Of a stretch of 55,144 nucleotides of DNA, positions 19,103 through 28,754 are shown piece by piece (within the stretch, counting starts at the first letter, position 1; the number at the start of each line of letters is the position of its first letter). The stretch is from the NCBI GenBank assembly GCA_903821465.1, contig CAIJLK010000242.1, positions 1-55,144 of the forward strand, in the 5' to 3' direction. Origin of the DNA: an uncultured Bacteroidota bacterium (GTDB taxonomy: Bacteria; Bacteroidota; Bacteroidia; Chitinophagales; Chitinophagaceae). The notes beneath the pieces were generated by a model. That model ran no database searches, was not told the DNA's origin, and worked only from the letters and a program-made list of their open reading frames with translations. A program made the position numbers and the translations under genes.

Positions 19103-19716
19103 CTTACTCTTTCCCATTGGGCTGTTTCAAAATTGTATTGTTTCAATACCTTGGCAGGATTCCCAACTGCTACAGAATAGGCTGGAATATTTTTGGTAAC
19201 TACAGCACCTGCAGCAATTACACTATGTTTTCCAATTGTTACGCCTGCCGTAATTACAGCATTGGCTGCAATCCAACAATCATCTTCGATTACTATCTCA
19301 GCTGTAATGATAGGCTGCAAATGAATGGGAGTAATAGGATTAATATATGCGTGATTTAGTGCGCTAGCCACTATGTTTTGAGCAAAAATCACATTGTTCC
19401 CGATAGAAATAGGACCAATTATGGTATTCCCCATACCGATAAGTGTATGGTTACCGATAATAACATCACCTACTCCATTGTTTACAGTACTAAAATCTTC
19501 TATAACTGATCCTTCGCCTAAGACAAAATTATTAAAAGGCAAAACGTCAATCCTGGTTTGCCAACGAATGGAAGAACCCCTTCCTTTTTGATGAAAAAAT
19601 GGGTTAACAAAAAGCTTTACCCAGAATCGGGGCCTTGCTTCGCCAGATGGCACCAGCATCCAGTGTACAATCTGCTTGATTCTCGGGTTGCTTTTAATCG
19701 TTTCTTTAAGCGACAT
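19099..19716 (-). CDS. Acyltransferase, left-handed beta-helix (hexapeptide repeat) family
   Basis: Hexapeptide repeats VIIGNHTLIGMGNTIIGPISIGNNVI, VTIGKHSVIAAGAVVTKNIPAYSVAVGNPAKVLK. Confidence 0.9.
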   Translation of the reverse strand: MSLKETIKSNPRIKQIVHWMLVPSGEARPRFWVKLFVNPFFHQKGRGSSIRWQTRIDVLPFNNFVLGEGSVIEDFSTVNNGVGDVIIGNHTLIGMGNTIIGPISIGNNVIFAQNIVASALNHAYINPITPIHLQPIITAEIVIEDDCWIAANAVITAGVTIGKHSVIAAGAVVTKNIPAYSVAVGNPAKVLKQYNFETAQWERVS

Positions 19717-19960
19717 GTGTTGATATTCAGACTTTAAAGTTAATTTTTTATGGATTCATTCTGAGATTTTCAAATTTTAAATTGGAAATTGTTTATAAGG
19801 GGGATTTGATGTTGATAAAACCATGTGGTCAGAACCGGATACGACATGGTTAAGTCCTATCTTTAAAATGCTGATTCAAAACCCTTTATTCCATATTTTT
19901 TATGGGAAAGTAAGTATTTGTATTAGCCGTTGTCATGCCATTATAAAATGTAATTAGCTT

Positions 19961-20689
19961 ATGCATATTGTAAATAATAAAACAAGATCATCTCTTTTGG
20001 AACCACGATTGAAAATGATTGTTTTAGTTTTTTCATTTCTCATATTTTCAAGTTCTTTTTCAAAACTACTGGCTCAGGAGTCAATGATCCCAGAACTGTC
20101 GAATAGTTTTTTGAGCCAATTAATTGATACTGCAAAAAAATATTATCCGCTTGTGAAAATCAATCAGAAACGGATCGATATATCCTATATCAATTTTCAG
20201 AAAAGTAAAATGGCTTGGTTTGATGTTTTTTCTTTAACCCTTAATTATAGCCCCAATGGCAACACAACAACCAGCTTAAATCAACCTACATTATCGGGTT
20301 TTCAAATTGGACTTTTCATCAATTTTGGTAGCATTTTACAAAAGCCATATTTAATAAAAGTTGCTAAAGAAGAAGTAGAACTTGCTTATTTGAATAAACA
20401 AGAAATATTGCTTACAACTGAAGCCGAGGTAAAAGCACGATATATAAAGTTTGTTCAAAGCTCTGTATTGTTGCGTATGCAAAGCAAAATAGCTATTGAA
20501 GCAGAAAGTGTAGTAAAAGATGCTCGGTATAAATTTGAAAAAGGGGAAGCTAATTTCGAAACTTTTACTAAGGCATTGATTTATGAGTCAGATAATCGAA
20601 AACTGGTTATTGACGCTGAGGCTAATTTACTTATTGCCAAAGCAAGCCTTGAAACAATTGTTGGCAAAAAACTATCAGAAATTCACTAA
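19961..20689 (+). CDS. TolC-family outer-membrane protein, approximately half length
   Basis: Signal peptide; LSQLIDTAKKYYPLVKINQKRIDISYINFQKSKMAWFDVFSLTLNYS and helical repeat with KFEKGEANFETFTKALI; only 242 aa. Confidence 0.65.
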   Translation: MHIVNNKTRSSLLEPRLKMIVLVFSFLIFSSSFSKLLAQESMIPELSNSFLSQLIDTAKKYYPLVKINQKRIDISYINFQKSKMAWFDVFSLTLNYSPNGNTTTSLNQPTLSGFQIGLFINFGSILQKPYLIKVAKEEVELAYLNKQEILLTTEAEVKARYIKFVQSSVLLRMQSKIAIEAESVVKDARYKFEKGEANFETFTKALIYESDNRKLVIDAEANLLIAKASLETIVGKKLSEIH

Positions 20690-22902
20690 TGGAAGTTGCA
20701 AAATTTATAAAGCTTTTACTTAAGAGAAAATGGTTGATCATTGGTGTTCCTCTGATAATAGTGGCCATTACATTCTATATCGTTAAAAACATGGCCGATA
20801 CCTATGGCTCTCATGCTAGGATGTCGACTGGTTTAGTTGATAAATCACAACAGATACTAAGTTCAGATGGATTTCAGGAAAGTAGAGTCAATAGTGATTT
20901 TGCAAACTTGATGGAAATGATGCGTCTGAATAAAGTGTTTGATCAGATTACTTATAGACTAATTATTCATGATCTTACTGATAGCGTTCCTTTTCGACCG
21001 AAGAGCAAATTGTTGAATGAATTAAATAAGGAAGCAATTAATCATGCTGTATCAGTTTATAGAAAGCATTACCAAGTTCGGGAACCCCTAAATGGGTATA
21101 ATCAAGATGAAATGGGGTTGATTAAATTAATTAGTAGCATGGATTATAATTACGATGCACTAATAAAGAATATTGGTATTTTTCGTCCAAATAATAGTGA
21201 TTTTATTGATGCTACTTTTGATTCGGAAAATCCGAATCTCTCTGCTTTTGTTACAAACACATTGTTTGAAGAATTCATAGCTTATTATTCAGACTTCGTT
21301 AGGGGTAATCAACAAAAAACGGTGAACTTTTTAGACACTTTGTTGCGTCAGAAAGAATCTGAAATGAATAGGCTGAAGGTATTATTGAAAAACTATAAGA
21401 TTCAGAATCGGGTTTTGAATTTAAATGAACAAGCTAAGAGTTTATATGGACAGCTTTCAACTTTTGAAACCATGAAACAATTAGCAGAAAAAGACGTAGC
21501 TGCTTTTACTGGGTCTTTAAAAAATATTGAGGATAAGTTCAACCCGAACGAAAGAAAATATTTTGAAGCTACAATGGTACCTATCAATCAGCAAATTGCT
21601 GCTACCAAGCAATATTTGCTGAATTTGTCGGATGAATATATTAAAAGTAATTACGATGAAAAAATAAAAAAGAAAATTGATTCGGCTAAAAATGTAGCAA
21701 CAATTCAAATTCAACAAGCTACTGATCGGTATATCGTAAACCCACTTGCTGCAAAAGAAAGTTTGATCATGCAGAAAGTTAAACTTGAATTGGACAATGA
21801 CATTGCCAAATTCAGTTTAACTACCATTTCTGATGAATTAATTCGACTGAATAAAAAATTTGATTTACTAGTTCCACATGAAGCGGTGATTCAAAACTAT
21901 GAGGGTGCTATTGATGTGGCGAGTAAAGAATATTTGGATGCACAATTCAGGTACAATAAATCTAGCCTTGAATCAAGTCTTGCTATCTCACTTAGGCAAA
22001 TTGAGTTTGGTATTCCTGGCCCTGCTAGCCCAACCAAAAAAATGTTTTTAGTAATCTTGTCTGGTCTGGTTAGTTTTATTTTGATACTTCTGGGCTTATT
22101 CGTTGTATTCTATCTTGATGATTCTTTGTCGGCTACAAGTGAACTTGCCGATAAAACAAATCAGGTTGTACTCGGCTATATTCCTTTATTGACAAGTTCT
22201 GTTGTTCAGCTGAAATCATTATGGGAAAAACCTTTTGATGATGATCTTAGGCTGCAAAATTTCAAGGAAATGTTGCGGTCTTGCAGATTCGAAATTGCAA
22301 GTGAAATGGGGAAGTCGAAACTTTTAATGGTTAATAGTCTCTGCTATGGTGAGGGGAAAACACTTTTCACAATGAGCTTGGCTTATGCTTTCTTGATGAC
22401 ACGTAAAAGAGTATTATTGATTGATGGCAATTTTGCAAATCCTACTATTAGTGCTGCTACCGGCACTGAATTTTTCCTTGAAGATTATCTTTTAGGTGAA
22501 TCTCAATTGCCTTCATTTAGACCAATTACAGAGATTATGGTAATGGGTACAAGGGGCGGAGATACTAGCTTATTGGAAATAAGTAACTCAGAAAATATTG
22601 TAGCTAAACTTGATTTATTAAAAGATGCATTCGATATCATTATTATTGAATCTGAGGCATTGTCTTCCTTTAATAAGTCGAAAGAATGGGCATTGTTCTC
22701 AGAAAAAGTATTGACCGTTTTTGAGTCCGGAAGGAAAATTAATTATAAGAAAAGGCAAAATGTAATTTATCTGAATGGACTTGAAGGCAAATTCATAGGA
22801 TGGGTATTAAATAGAGATCAAAATGAAACGCTTGTAAATCCTAAAAAAATTAAGAAAAGAGCCACCATTTTCTCAAAAAATATTGAATTGCAATGGGCTT
22901 AA
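20689..22902 (+). CDS. Wzz/Wzc-like chain-length determinant with degenerate BY-kinase-like domain
   Basis: N-terminal TM and Wzz domain, long coiled coil, second TM (KKMFLVILSGLVSFILILLGLFVVFYLDD), P-loop YGEGKTLFTMSLAYAFLMTRKRVLLIDGNF. Confidence 0.85.
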   Translation: MEVAKFIKLLLKRKWLIIGVPLIIVAITFYIVKNMADTYGSHARMSTGLVDKSQQILSSDGFQESRVNSDFANLMEMMRLNKVFDQITYRLIIHDLTDSVPFRPKSKLLNELNKEAINHAVSVYRKHYQVREPLNGYNQDEMGLIKLISSMDYNYDALIKNIGIFRPNNSDFIDATFDSENPNLSAFVTNTLFEEFIAYYSDFVRGNQQKTVNFLDTLLRQKESEMNRLKVLLKNYKIQNRVLNLNEQAKSLYGQLSTFETMKQLAEKDVAAFTGSLKNIEDKFNPNERKYFEATMVPINQQIAATKQYLLNLSDEYIKSNYDEKIKKKIDSAKNVATIQIQQATDRYIVNPLAAKESLIMQKVKLELDNDIAKFSLTTISDELIRLNKKFDLLVPHEAVIQNYEGAIDVASKEYLDAQFRYNKSSLESSLAISLRQIEFGIPGPASPTKKMFLVILSGLVSFILILLGLFVVFYLDDSLSATSELADKTNQVVLGYIPLLTSSVVQLKSLWEKPFDDDLRLQNFKEMLRSCRFEIASEMGKSKLLMVNSLCYGEGKTLFTMSLAYAFLMTRKRVLLIDGNFANPTISAATGTEFFLEDYLLGESQLPSFRPITEIMVMGTRGGDTSLLEISNSENIVAKLDLLKDAFDIIIIESEALSSFNKSKEWALFSEKVLTVFESGRKINYKKRQNVIYLNGLEGKFIGWVLNRDQNETLVNPKKIKKRATIFSKNIELQWA

Positions 22903-24080
22903 ACTTTTCAATGTCACTTTGGGTAATAGTTCAAATATTAATGGGGTATAATCTAGTATTGCCAGTGCTGATCTTTTTAGTTTATCTATTTGTACCAAAA
23001 CCAAAAAAAAAAGAAAAAATATCAGATATCTCAGATTATGCAATTATTGTAACTGCTTATGAAGAGACCCATACTTTAGGTCCAGTTGTTGCGTCTATTT
23101 TAAAATCGACTTATAAGAATTATCTTATTTATATAGTAGCGGATAATTGCGATATTACTGATCTGAAATTTGATGATGAGCGTGTTGTTTTACTGAAACC
23201 AGAAGAGACCTTGTCTAGTAATATCGGCTCACATTTTTATGCTATAAACCGGTTTAAGAGAGCACATAATAGAATTACTATTATAGATAGTGATAATTTG
23301 GTTGATCCTGAATATTTAGCTGAATTAAATGTTTATTTTGATAGCTCTTTTTCCGCTGTTCAAGGGTTAAGAAGTGCCAAGAACATGGATACAGTCTATT
23401 CCTGTTTGGATGCGGCTCGCGATATTTATTATCACTATTATGATGGTAAAATTTTGTTCGGGGTTGGGTCTTCTGCCATGCTAGCAGGTTCTGGAATGGC
23501 ATTTACTACTAGCTTGTATAAAGAATGTCTAGAACATTTAGTTATTACAGGTGCAGGTTTCGATAAGATATTACAAAAGAAAATTGTTGAACTTGGTTAT
23601 CGCATAGCGTTTGCAGAAAAAGCAATTGTATATGATGAAAAAACTTCTCGATCAGACCAATTAGTAAAACAAAGGGCTCGATGGATCAATACTTGGTTTC
23701 GATATTTTAAATTTGGATTTAAGCTTGTTTCAAAAGGAATTACCCAATTTAATTGGAATCAGTTTTTGTTTGGCCTGGTATTGCTACGTCCGCCACTATT
23801 TATTTTTTTATTGATATCGGTACTTTTCATGTTTGTTGATATTATTATTAGCCCAGTTCAGGCTTTAATATGGTTAATAGGGTTTATTGTTTTTATTATG
23901 GGATTCTTATTTGCATTGCTTATGTCAGATACAGATAAACGTATTTACCAGTCACTTTGGGGCATACCAAAATTTATATTCTTCCAAGTGCTCTCGCTAT
24001 TAAAAGTGCATAAGGCAAATGAAATTTCAATTGCTACGCAGCACTATCATGACGAAGAAATTTTTGATCTCAAAAAATAA
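22893..24080 (+). CDS. Membrane glycosyltransferase family 2
   Basis: YAIIVTAYEETHTLGPVVASIL, IDSDNLVDPEYL, QRARWINTW (Q/RxxRW motif), C-terminal TM helices. Confidence 0.88.
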   Translation: MGLNFSMSLWVIVQILMGYNLVLPVLIFLVYLFVPKPKKKEKISDISDYAIIVTAYEETHTLGPVVASILKSTYKNYLIYIVADNCDITDLKFDDERVVLLKPEETLSSNIGSHFYAINRFKRAHNRITIIDSDNLVDPEYLAELNVYFDSSFSAVQGLRSAKNMDTVYSCLDAARDIYYHYYDGKILFGVGSSAMLAGSGMAFTTSLYKECLEHLVITGAGFDKILQKKIVELGYRIAFAEKAIVYDEKTSRSDQLVKQRARWINTWFRYFKFGFKLVSKGITQFNWNQFLFGLVLLRPPLFIFLLISVLFMFVDIIISPVQALIWLIGFIVFIMGFLFALLMSDTDKRIYQSLWGIPKFIFFQVLSLLKVHKANEISIATQHYHDEEIFDLKK

Positions 24081-24083
24081 AAA

Positions 24084-24224
24084 ATGCGTACTAGTCCATC
24101 TGAGAGAATAAAAAAAGAATTAACGGAACAACCTAATCTTGGAATTCAAAGAATTACAAGATTAGTAGCAATTGGTTTTATTGTGCTGATACAATTGGCA
24201 ATCATTTATAAGATGTTATACTAA
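24084..24224 (+). CDS. Putative small membrane protein (46 aa)
   Basis: Own translation: MRTSPSERIKKELTEQPNLGIQRITRLVAIGFIVLIQLAIIYKMLY*; ATG start, fits in the operon gap, one TM segment. Confidence 0.5.
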   Translation: MRTSPSERIKKELTEQPNLGIQRITRLVAIGFIVLIQLAIIYKMLY

Positions 24225-24227
24225 TCA

Positions 24228-25739
24228 TTGGAAGACTTTACATTACATATTGACCCTAATAAAAATCGGCAAAAAACAACAATTGGAAGTTTAATAAGAA
24301 AGTATTTGCTAGTCAAAAAATTTTCTGGTTGGCTAGGCTTTTCATTTTTTTTGATTATTTCTTCTATTCTAGCTTATGCAATAGCAGTATCTGGTTTAAA
24401 AGTAGGGGTAATGATTGCAGCATTATTAGTTGCCCTGCCATTGGTTTATTTTCTGGTAGTAAAGCCGGAATTTGGAATTTTGGTTTATCTAACGCTCGCA
24501 TATACCATAATGTGGTTTTTGAGATATGGAGTGGGGGGCTTTCCTTTAGGTACGCTGATGGATGGAATGCTTGCTTTTTTTATTCTTGGCATGTTTATTC
24601 AAATTAAACAAAATGGCAATTGGTATCTGCTTAAAAGTAAGGTTAGCCTAATGATACTGGTTTGGGTTGTATATACCGGTTTACAATTTGCAAATCCTTC
24701 TGCAGAGTCTAGGCTTGCATGGTTGTATTCGGTTAGAACTGTTGGATTAGTTACTTTAATGTATTTTGTTTTTGTCTATAATATTCGTACTAAAAAATTC
24801 ATAAAGATTATTCTAAAATGGTGGATTTTTTGGTCTTTCATTGCTGCATGTTATGCATTTAAACAGGAATATTTTGGATTTGCTGGGTTTGAACAAAAGT
24901 GGCTTGATGATAGTCCAGAATATGCCGCTCTTCTATTCCTTGCTGGACATTGGAGAAAGTTCTCCATGTTTTCAGACCCTGTAACTTTTGCGTACAATAT
25001 GGTAACAGCTAGTTTTCTTTGTTTGGCTTTAATAACAGGTCCTTTAAAAACTTATTGGAAAGTTATATTAGGATTTCTTTCTGTTTTCTTCTTATACGTC
25101 ATGCTTTTCTCTGGTACTAGAGGGGCTGATCCTTTAGTACCTGCTGGCTTGATACTATATGCAATTCTTAAATTCAGCAGGAAGATTATGATATTTAGTA
25201 CTGCAGCCCTGTTCCTTACGGTTTTCCTAATTTTTTTGCCTACCTCTAATCAAAATATCTTAAGATTCCAAACGGCATTTAGACCAAATCAAGATGCGTC
25301 TTATCAATTGCGAGAGATCAACCAGGCTAGGATCAAACCTTATATTTATACGCATCCTTTTGGTGGGGGATTGGGAGCAACGGGTGAATGGGGAAGGAGA
25401 TTTGCCCCCAATTCTTTCTTGGCAAATTTTCCGCCAGATAGTGGTTATGTTAGAACAACGGTGGAACTAGGATGGATTGGACTTCTCCTATTTAGTTTGA
25501 TGATTTTTACTATTCTTAAAACAGGAATAGATAATTATTATTTAATTAAGGATCCAGAGTTGAAAAGTTATTCATTGGCATTTATATTGGTTGTTTTTAC
25601 TTGGAATCTTGGTAACTTCCCACAACAGGCATTAGTGCAATATCCTTCCAATGTTTTGTTTTTTTTAGCAGTCGCATTAATGGTGGTGATTTTTAGAATT
25701 GATCAGCAACAAAATCTTGAATTCGATGCTAAACTCTGA
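24228..25739 (+). CDS. O-antigen ligase/polymerase-like membrane protein (Wzy_C-like)
   Basis: Many TM segments; LFSGTRGADPLVPAGLILYAIL and the position inside the EPS cluster; TTG start. Confidence 0.82.
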   Translation: MEDFTLHIDPNKNRQKTTIGSLIRKYLLVKKFSGWLGFSFFLIISSILAYAIAVSGLKVGVMIAALLVALPLVYFLVVKPEFGILVYLTLAYTIMWFLRYGVGGFPLGTLMDGMLAFFILGMFIQIKQNGNWYLLKSKVSLMILVWVVYTGLQFANPSAESRLAWLYSVRTVGLVTLMYFVFVYNIRTKKFIKIILKWWIFWSFIAACYAFKQEYFGFAGFEQKWLDDSPEYAALLFLAGHWRKFSMFSDPVTFAYNMVTASFLCLALITGPLKTYWKVILGFLSVFFLYVMLFSGTRGADPLVPAGLILYAILKFSRKIMIFSTAALFLTVFLIFLPTSNQNILRFQTAFRPNQDASYQLREINQARIKPYIYTHPFGGGLGATGEWGRRFAPNSFLANFPPDSGYVRTTVELGWIGLLLFSLMIFTILKTGIDNYYLIKDPELKSYSLAFILVVFTWNLGNFPQQALVQYPSNVLFFLAVALMVVIFRIDQQQNLEFDAKL

Positions 25740-26949
25740 TCATTTAAAAGGTCGTGACATTATAGTTGTTGGACAACAACCTTGGGATATTTCAATTGGA
25801 AGTAATTGTAAGAATATTGCTCTTGAATGGAGCAAGTATAATCGGGTGCTTTATGTGAATTCTCCCTTAGACAGAATTAGTAAATATAGAGGCAAGGATG
25901 ATCCAAAAATCACAAAACGCGTTTCTGTTGTTGAAGGATTTGAATCTGGTTTAGTGCCTATCAAAGACAATTTGTGGAATTTGTATCCAGATGAAATGAT
26001 CGAATCAATTAATTGGATCAAATGGCCCATTTTCTTTGAATTCTTTAATAAAAGAAATAATCGAATATTTTCTAAGTCAATCTTGAAAGCAGTTAAAGAA
26101 TTAGGATTCAAGGACTATATATTGTTTAATGATAATGATATGTTTCGGTCCTTCTATTTAAAATCTTTACTAAAACCTGCAGTCAGTCTTTATTATTCTA
26201 GAGATTATATGTTGGCTGTTGATTATTGGTTTTATCATGGACAGAAACACGAACCTGAATTAATTGCAGATTCAGATATTTGTGTTGCCAATTCTACTTA
26301 CTTAGCAGCGTATTGTAAAAAATATAATAGTAACTCTTTTTATGTTGGACAAGGTTGTGAATTAGACATATTCATGCAAACTAATGGTTTGGCTAAACCT
26401 GATGATATTCTTCCAATTAAAGGGCCAATTATAGGCTATGTGGGTGCCTTACAGAGTATTCGATTAGATATTGTTATCCTGCAATATATCGCTTCAGAAA
26501 GGCCAGATTGGAGTTTTGTACTGGTTGGACCAGAAGATGATGCTTTCAAAGCATCTTCCTTGCATCAATTAGGAAATGTGCATTTTTTGGGATCCAAGGA
26601 TCCTTCAACTCTTCCAGCTTATATCAATTCATTTGATGTTTGTATCAACCCGCAAATTATAAACCAGGTTACTATTGGCAATTATCCAAGAAAGATTGAC
26701 GAATACTTAGCAGTAGGTAAACCTGTTGTGGCTACTAAAACAGATGCCATGAGTATTTTTAAACCATACTGTTATTTAGCAGAAACAAAAGAAGACTATA
26801 TATTAATGATCGAGGATGGATTAAAAAATGACAGTCCAGATTTGAAAATCGAAAGACGCGATTTCGCTTCTGAACATACATGGGAGAACAGTGTATTAGA
26901 AATTGATAAAGCAATTTCTAAATGGGTGTCAACCAAGCATCATTCATGA
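25726..26949 (+). CDS. Glycosyltransferase (GT4/GT1-like)
   Basis: GPIIGYVGALQSIRLDIVILQYIASERPDWSFVLVGPE, KIDEYLAVGKPVVATKT. ATG at 25726 is more likely than the longer ORF start at 25699. Confidence 0.88.
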   Translation: MLNSDHLKGRDIIVVGQQPWDISIGSNCKNIALEWSKYNRVLYVNSPLDRISKYRGKDDPKITKRVSVVEGFESGLVPIKDNLWNLYPDEMIESINWIKWPIFFEFFNKRNNRIFSKSILKAVKELGFKDYILFNDNDMFRSFYLKSLLKPAVSLYYSRDYMLAVDYWFYHGQKHEPELIADSDICVANSTYLAAYCKKYNSNSFYVGQGCELDIFMQTNGLAKPDDILPIKGPIIGYVGALQSIRLDIVILQYIASERPDWSFVLVGPEDDAFKASSLHQLGNVHFLGSKDPSTLPAYINSFDVCINPQIINQVTIGNYPRKIDEYLAVGKPVVATKTDAMSIFKPYCYLAETKEDYILMIEDGLKNDSPDLKIERRDFASEHTWENSVLEIDKAISKWVSTKHHS

Positions 26950-26971
26950 AAAGATCTCTAAACCTTTTTTA

Positions 26972-27865
26972 ATGAAACCAATTACTATAGTTGTTGCATC
27001 TGACGATAATTACTTAGTGCTACTTGCTGCCCTTATTAATTCAATAGAATTGAATTTGAAAGAAGGTTATTCAATTGATCTTTGGGTAATTGAGGACAAT
27101 GTATCGGAGGCTAATAAAGAAAAATTAAAAAATTCAATAAATGCTGCGATAACTCAATTGCATTGGCAATCGATGAATGAAGTGATTCCGAAAGGGATTG
27201 ACTTGCCGCTTGATAGGAGTAGTTATCCATTGAATATTTATATGCGACTCTTCATTCCGTATTTTATTCCTAGCCAAGTTGAAAAAGTGCTATATCTAGA
27301 CGTAGACATGATTGTACAGAAAGACATTTCTACTCTATATGAAATTGATTTAGGTGATACATTGGTTGGTGCTGTCTTAGATCCTAGAATCATCAGTTTC
27401 GATAATTCATGGGGCGGTATTTTGAATTATGAGGAACTGGGTTTAGATGCAAAGACTAGATACTTCAATACAGGGTTGCTATTAATTCCAACGAAGAAAT
27501 GGCTTGAAGAAAATATACCAGTAAGGATCATTAACTGTATCAAGGAAAATAAAAAGTTTGCTAATTATCCTGATCAATACGGCATGAATGTGGTATTAGC
27601 TAACCAATGGCTAGCGTTAGATCCATTATGGAATCATTTCTGTACAATTGACCATCCAAATCCTTATTTAATTCATTTTGTACAAAGAAAACCGATATTT
27701 AAATCATATAGTAACAATCGGGATTATCAAAAAATATTCTATCAATATCTTTGTAATACTGCTTGGAAAAATGAGAGGCCAAGAGGGGAATCAGGAAGGT
27801 ATATGAAAAAAATAAAAAATATCATTGATAAAATTTTGAAACAATTGGGATGGGGATCGCATTAG
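26972..27865 (+). CDS. Glycosyltransferase family 8
   Basis: YMRLFIPYFIPSQVEKVLYLDVDMIVQKDISTLYEIDLG (DxD), YFNTGLLLI, YPDQYGMNVV. ATG at 26972 chosen over the longer ORF. Confidence 0.93.
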   Translation: MKPITIVVASDDNYLVLLAALINSIELNLKEGYSIDLWVIEDNVSEANKEKLKNSINAAITQLHWQSMNEVIPKGIDLPLDRSSYPLNIYMRLFIPYFIPSQVEKVLYLDVDMIVQKDISTLYEIDLGDTLVGAVLDPRIISFDNSWGGILNYEELGLDAKTRYFNTGLLLIPTKKWLEENIPVRIINCIKENKKFANYPDQYGMNVVLANQWLALDPLWNHFCTIDHPNPYLIHFVQRKPIFKSYSNNRDYQKIFYQYLCNTAWKNERPRGESGRYMKKIKNIIDKILKQLGWGSH

Positions 27866-27893
27866 AGTTGCTCAATAATTAAAACAATCATTC

Positions 27894-28754
27894 ATGTTGA
27901 GATCAGTTTTCTTGATATTAGTTCATGCAAATTCGAGTCAGCTTAAAAGGTTGATTGAAAAATTATCTGTTGATGATGCAACTATTTATTTACAGGTAGA
28001 CCTTAAGGTAGACATTTCTATCTTTGCAGAATATCGAAATAACCCCAACCTGATATTTATTAAGAATAGAGTCAAAGTAACCTGGGGTGGGTATAGTATG
28101 GTTCAGGGAATGATTAATAGTTTTAAAGAAATTATTCCTTCATTTCAAAATGACCAGTATGTGTCTGTGATCAGTGGACAAGATTATCCACTCATGCAGA
28201 ATGAAGAAATGAATCAATTTCTGACCCAGAACCCGGGTAAAGCTTTTATGGAATATTATCCCATTTATGAGGTTTGGAAGGAAGCCATTCCAAGGCTTGA
28301 AAAATATCATTTAACAAATTTCAGTTTTCCAGGTAAGTATCGTATCGAGTCTATCTTAAATAAATTGTTGCCAAAAAGAACGCCTCCAAAAAGGTTGAAC
28401 TATATTGGCAGATCGCAATGGTTTACAATCACTATAGAACATTTAAAATATATAGTTGATTTTATGGATACAAATCCGAGTATTAAACGCTTCTTTACAT
28501 TTACCTGGGGTTCTGATGAAGTTGTTTTTCAAACTATATTGTATAGTTCCCATTATAAAGATCAGATGGTAAATAATAATTTGCGTTATATCGATTGGTC
28601 GCAAGGTGGCGCAAGCCCCAAGATATTAACTTTAAGTGATGCTGAGCAATTGAAAAAATCCGGCAAATTTTTTGCCAGAAAATTTGATATGACTGTCGAT
28701 TCGCAGATATTAGATTGGATCGATGAAAATTTATTGACAGAAAAAATAATATGA
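27894..28754 (+). CDS. Beta-1,6-N-acetylglucosaminyltransferase-like (GT14 / core-2 branching family)
   Basis: FLILVHANSSQLKRLIEKL, VTWGGYSMVQGMI, VSVISGQDYPL, GSQWFTIT-like GRSQWFTITIEH, WGSDEVVFQTIL. Confidence 0.85.
   Translation: MLRSVFLILVHANSSQLKRLIEKLSVDDATIYLQVDLKVDISIFAEYRNNPNLIFIKNRVKVTWGGYSMVQGMINSFKEIIPSFQNDQYVSVISGQDYPLMQNEEMNQFLTQNPGKAFMEYYPIYEVWKEAIPRLEKYHLTNFSFPGKYRIESILNKLLPKRTPPKRLNYIGRSQWFTITIEHLKYIVDFMDTNPSIKRFFTFTWGSDEVVFQTILYSSHYKDQMVNNNLRYIDWSQGGASPKILTLSDAEQLKKSGKFFARKFDMTVDSQILDWIDENLLTEKII

Noticed and set aside
26903-26971. Longer N-terminus for the GT8 gene
   Set aside because: Overlaps the upstream GT end; the GT8 fold starts at MKPITIVVASDDNY (26972).
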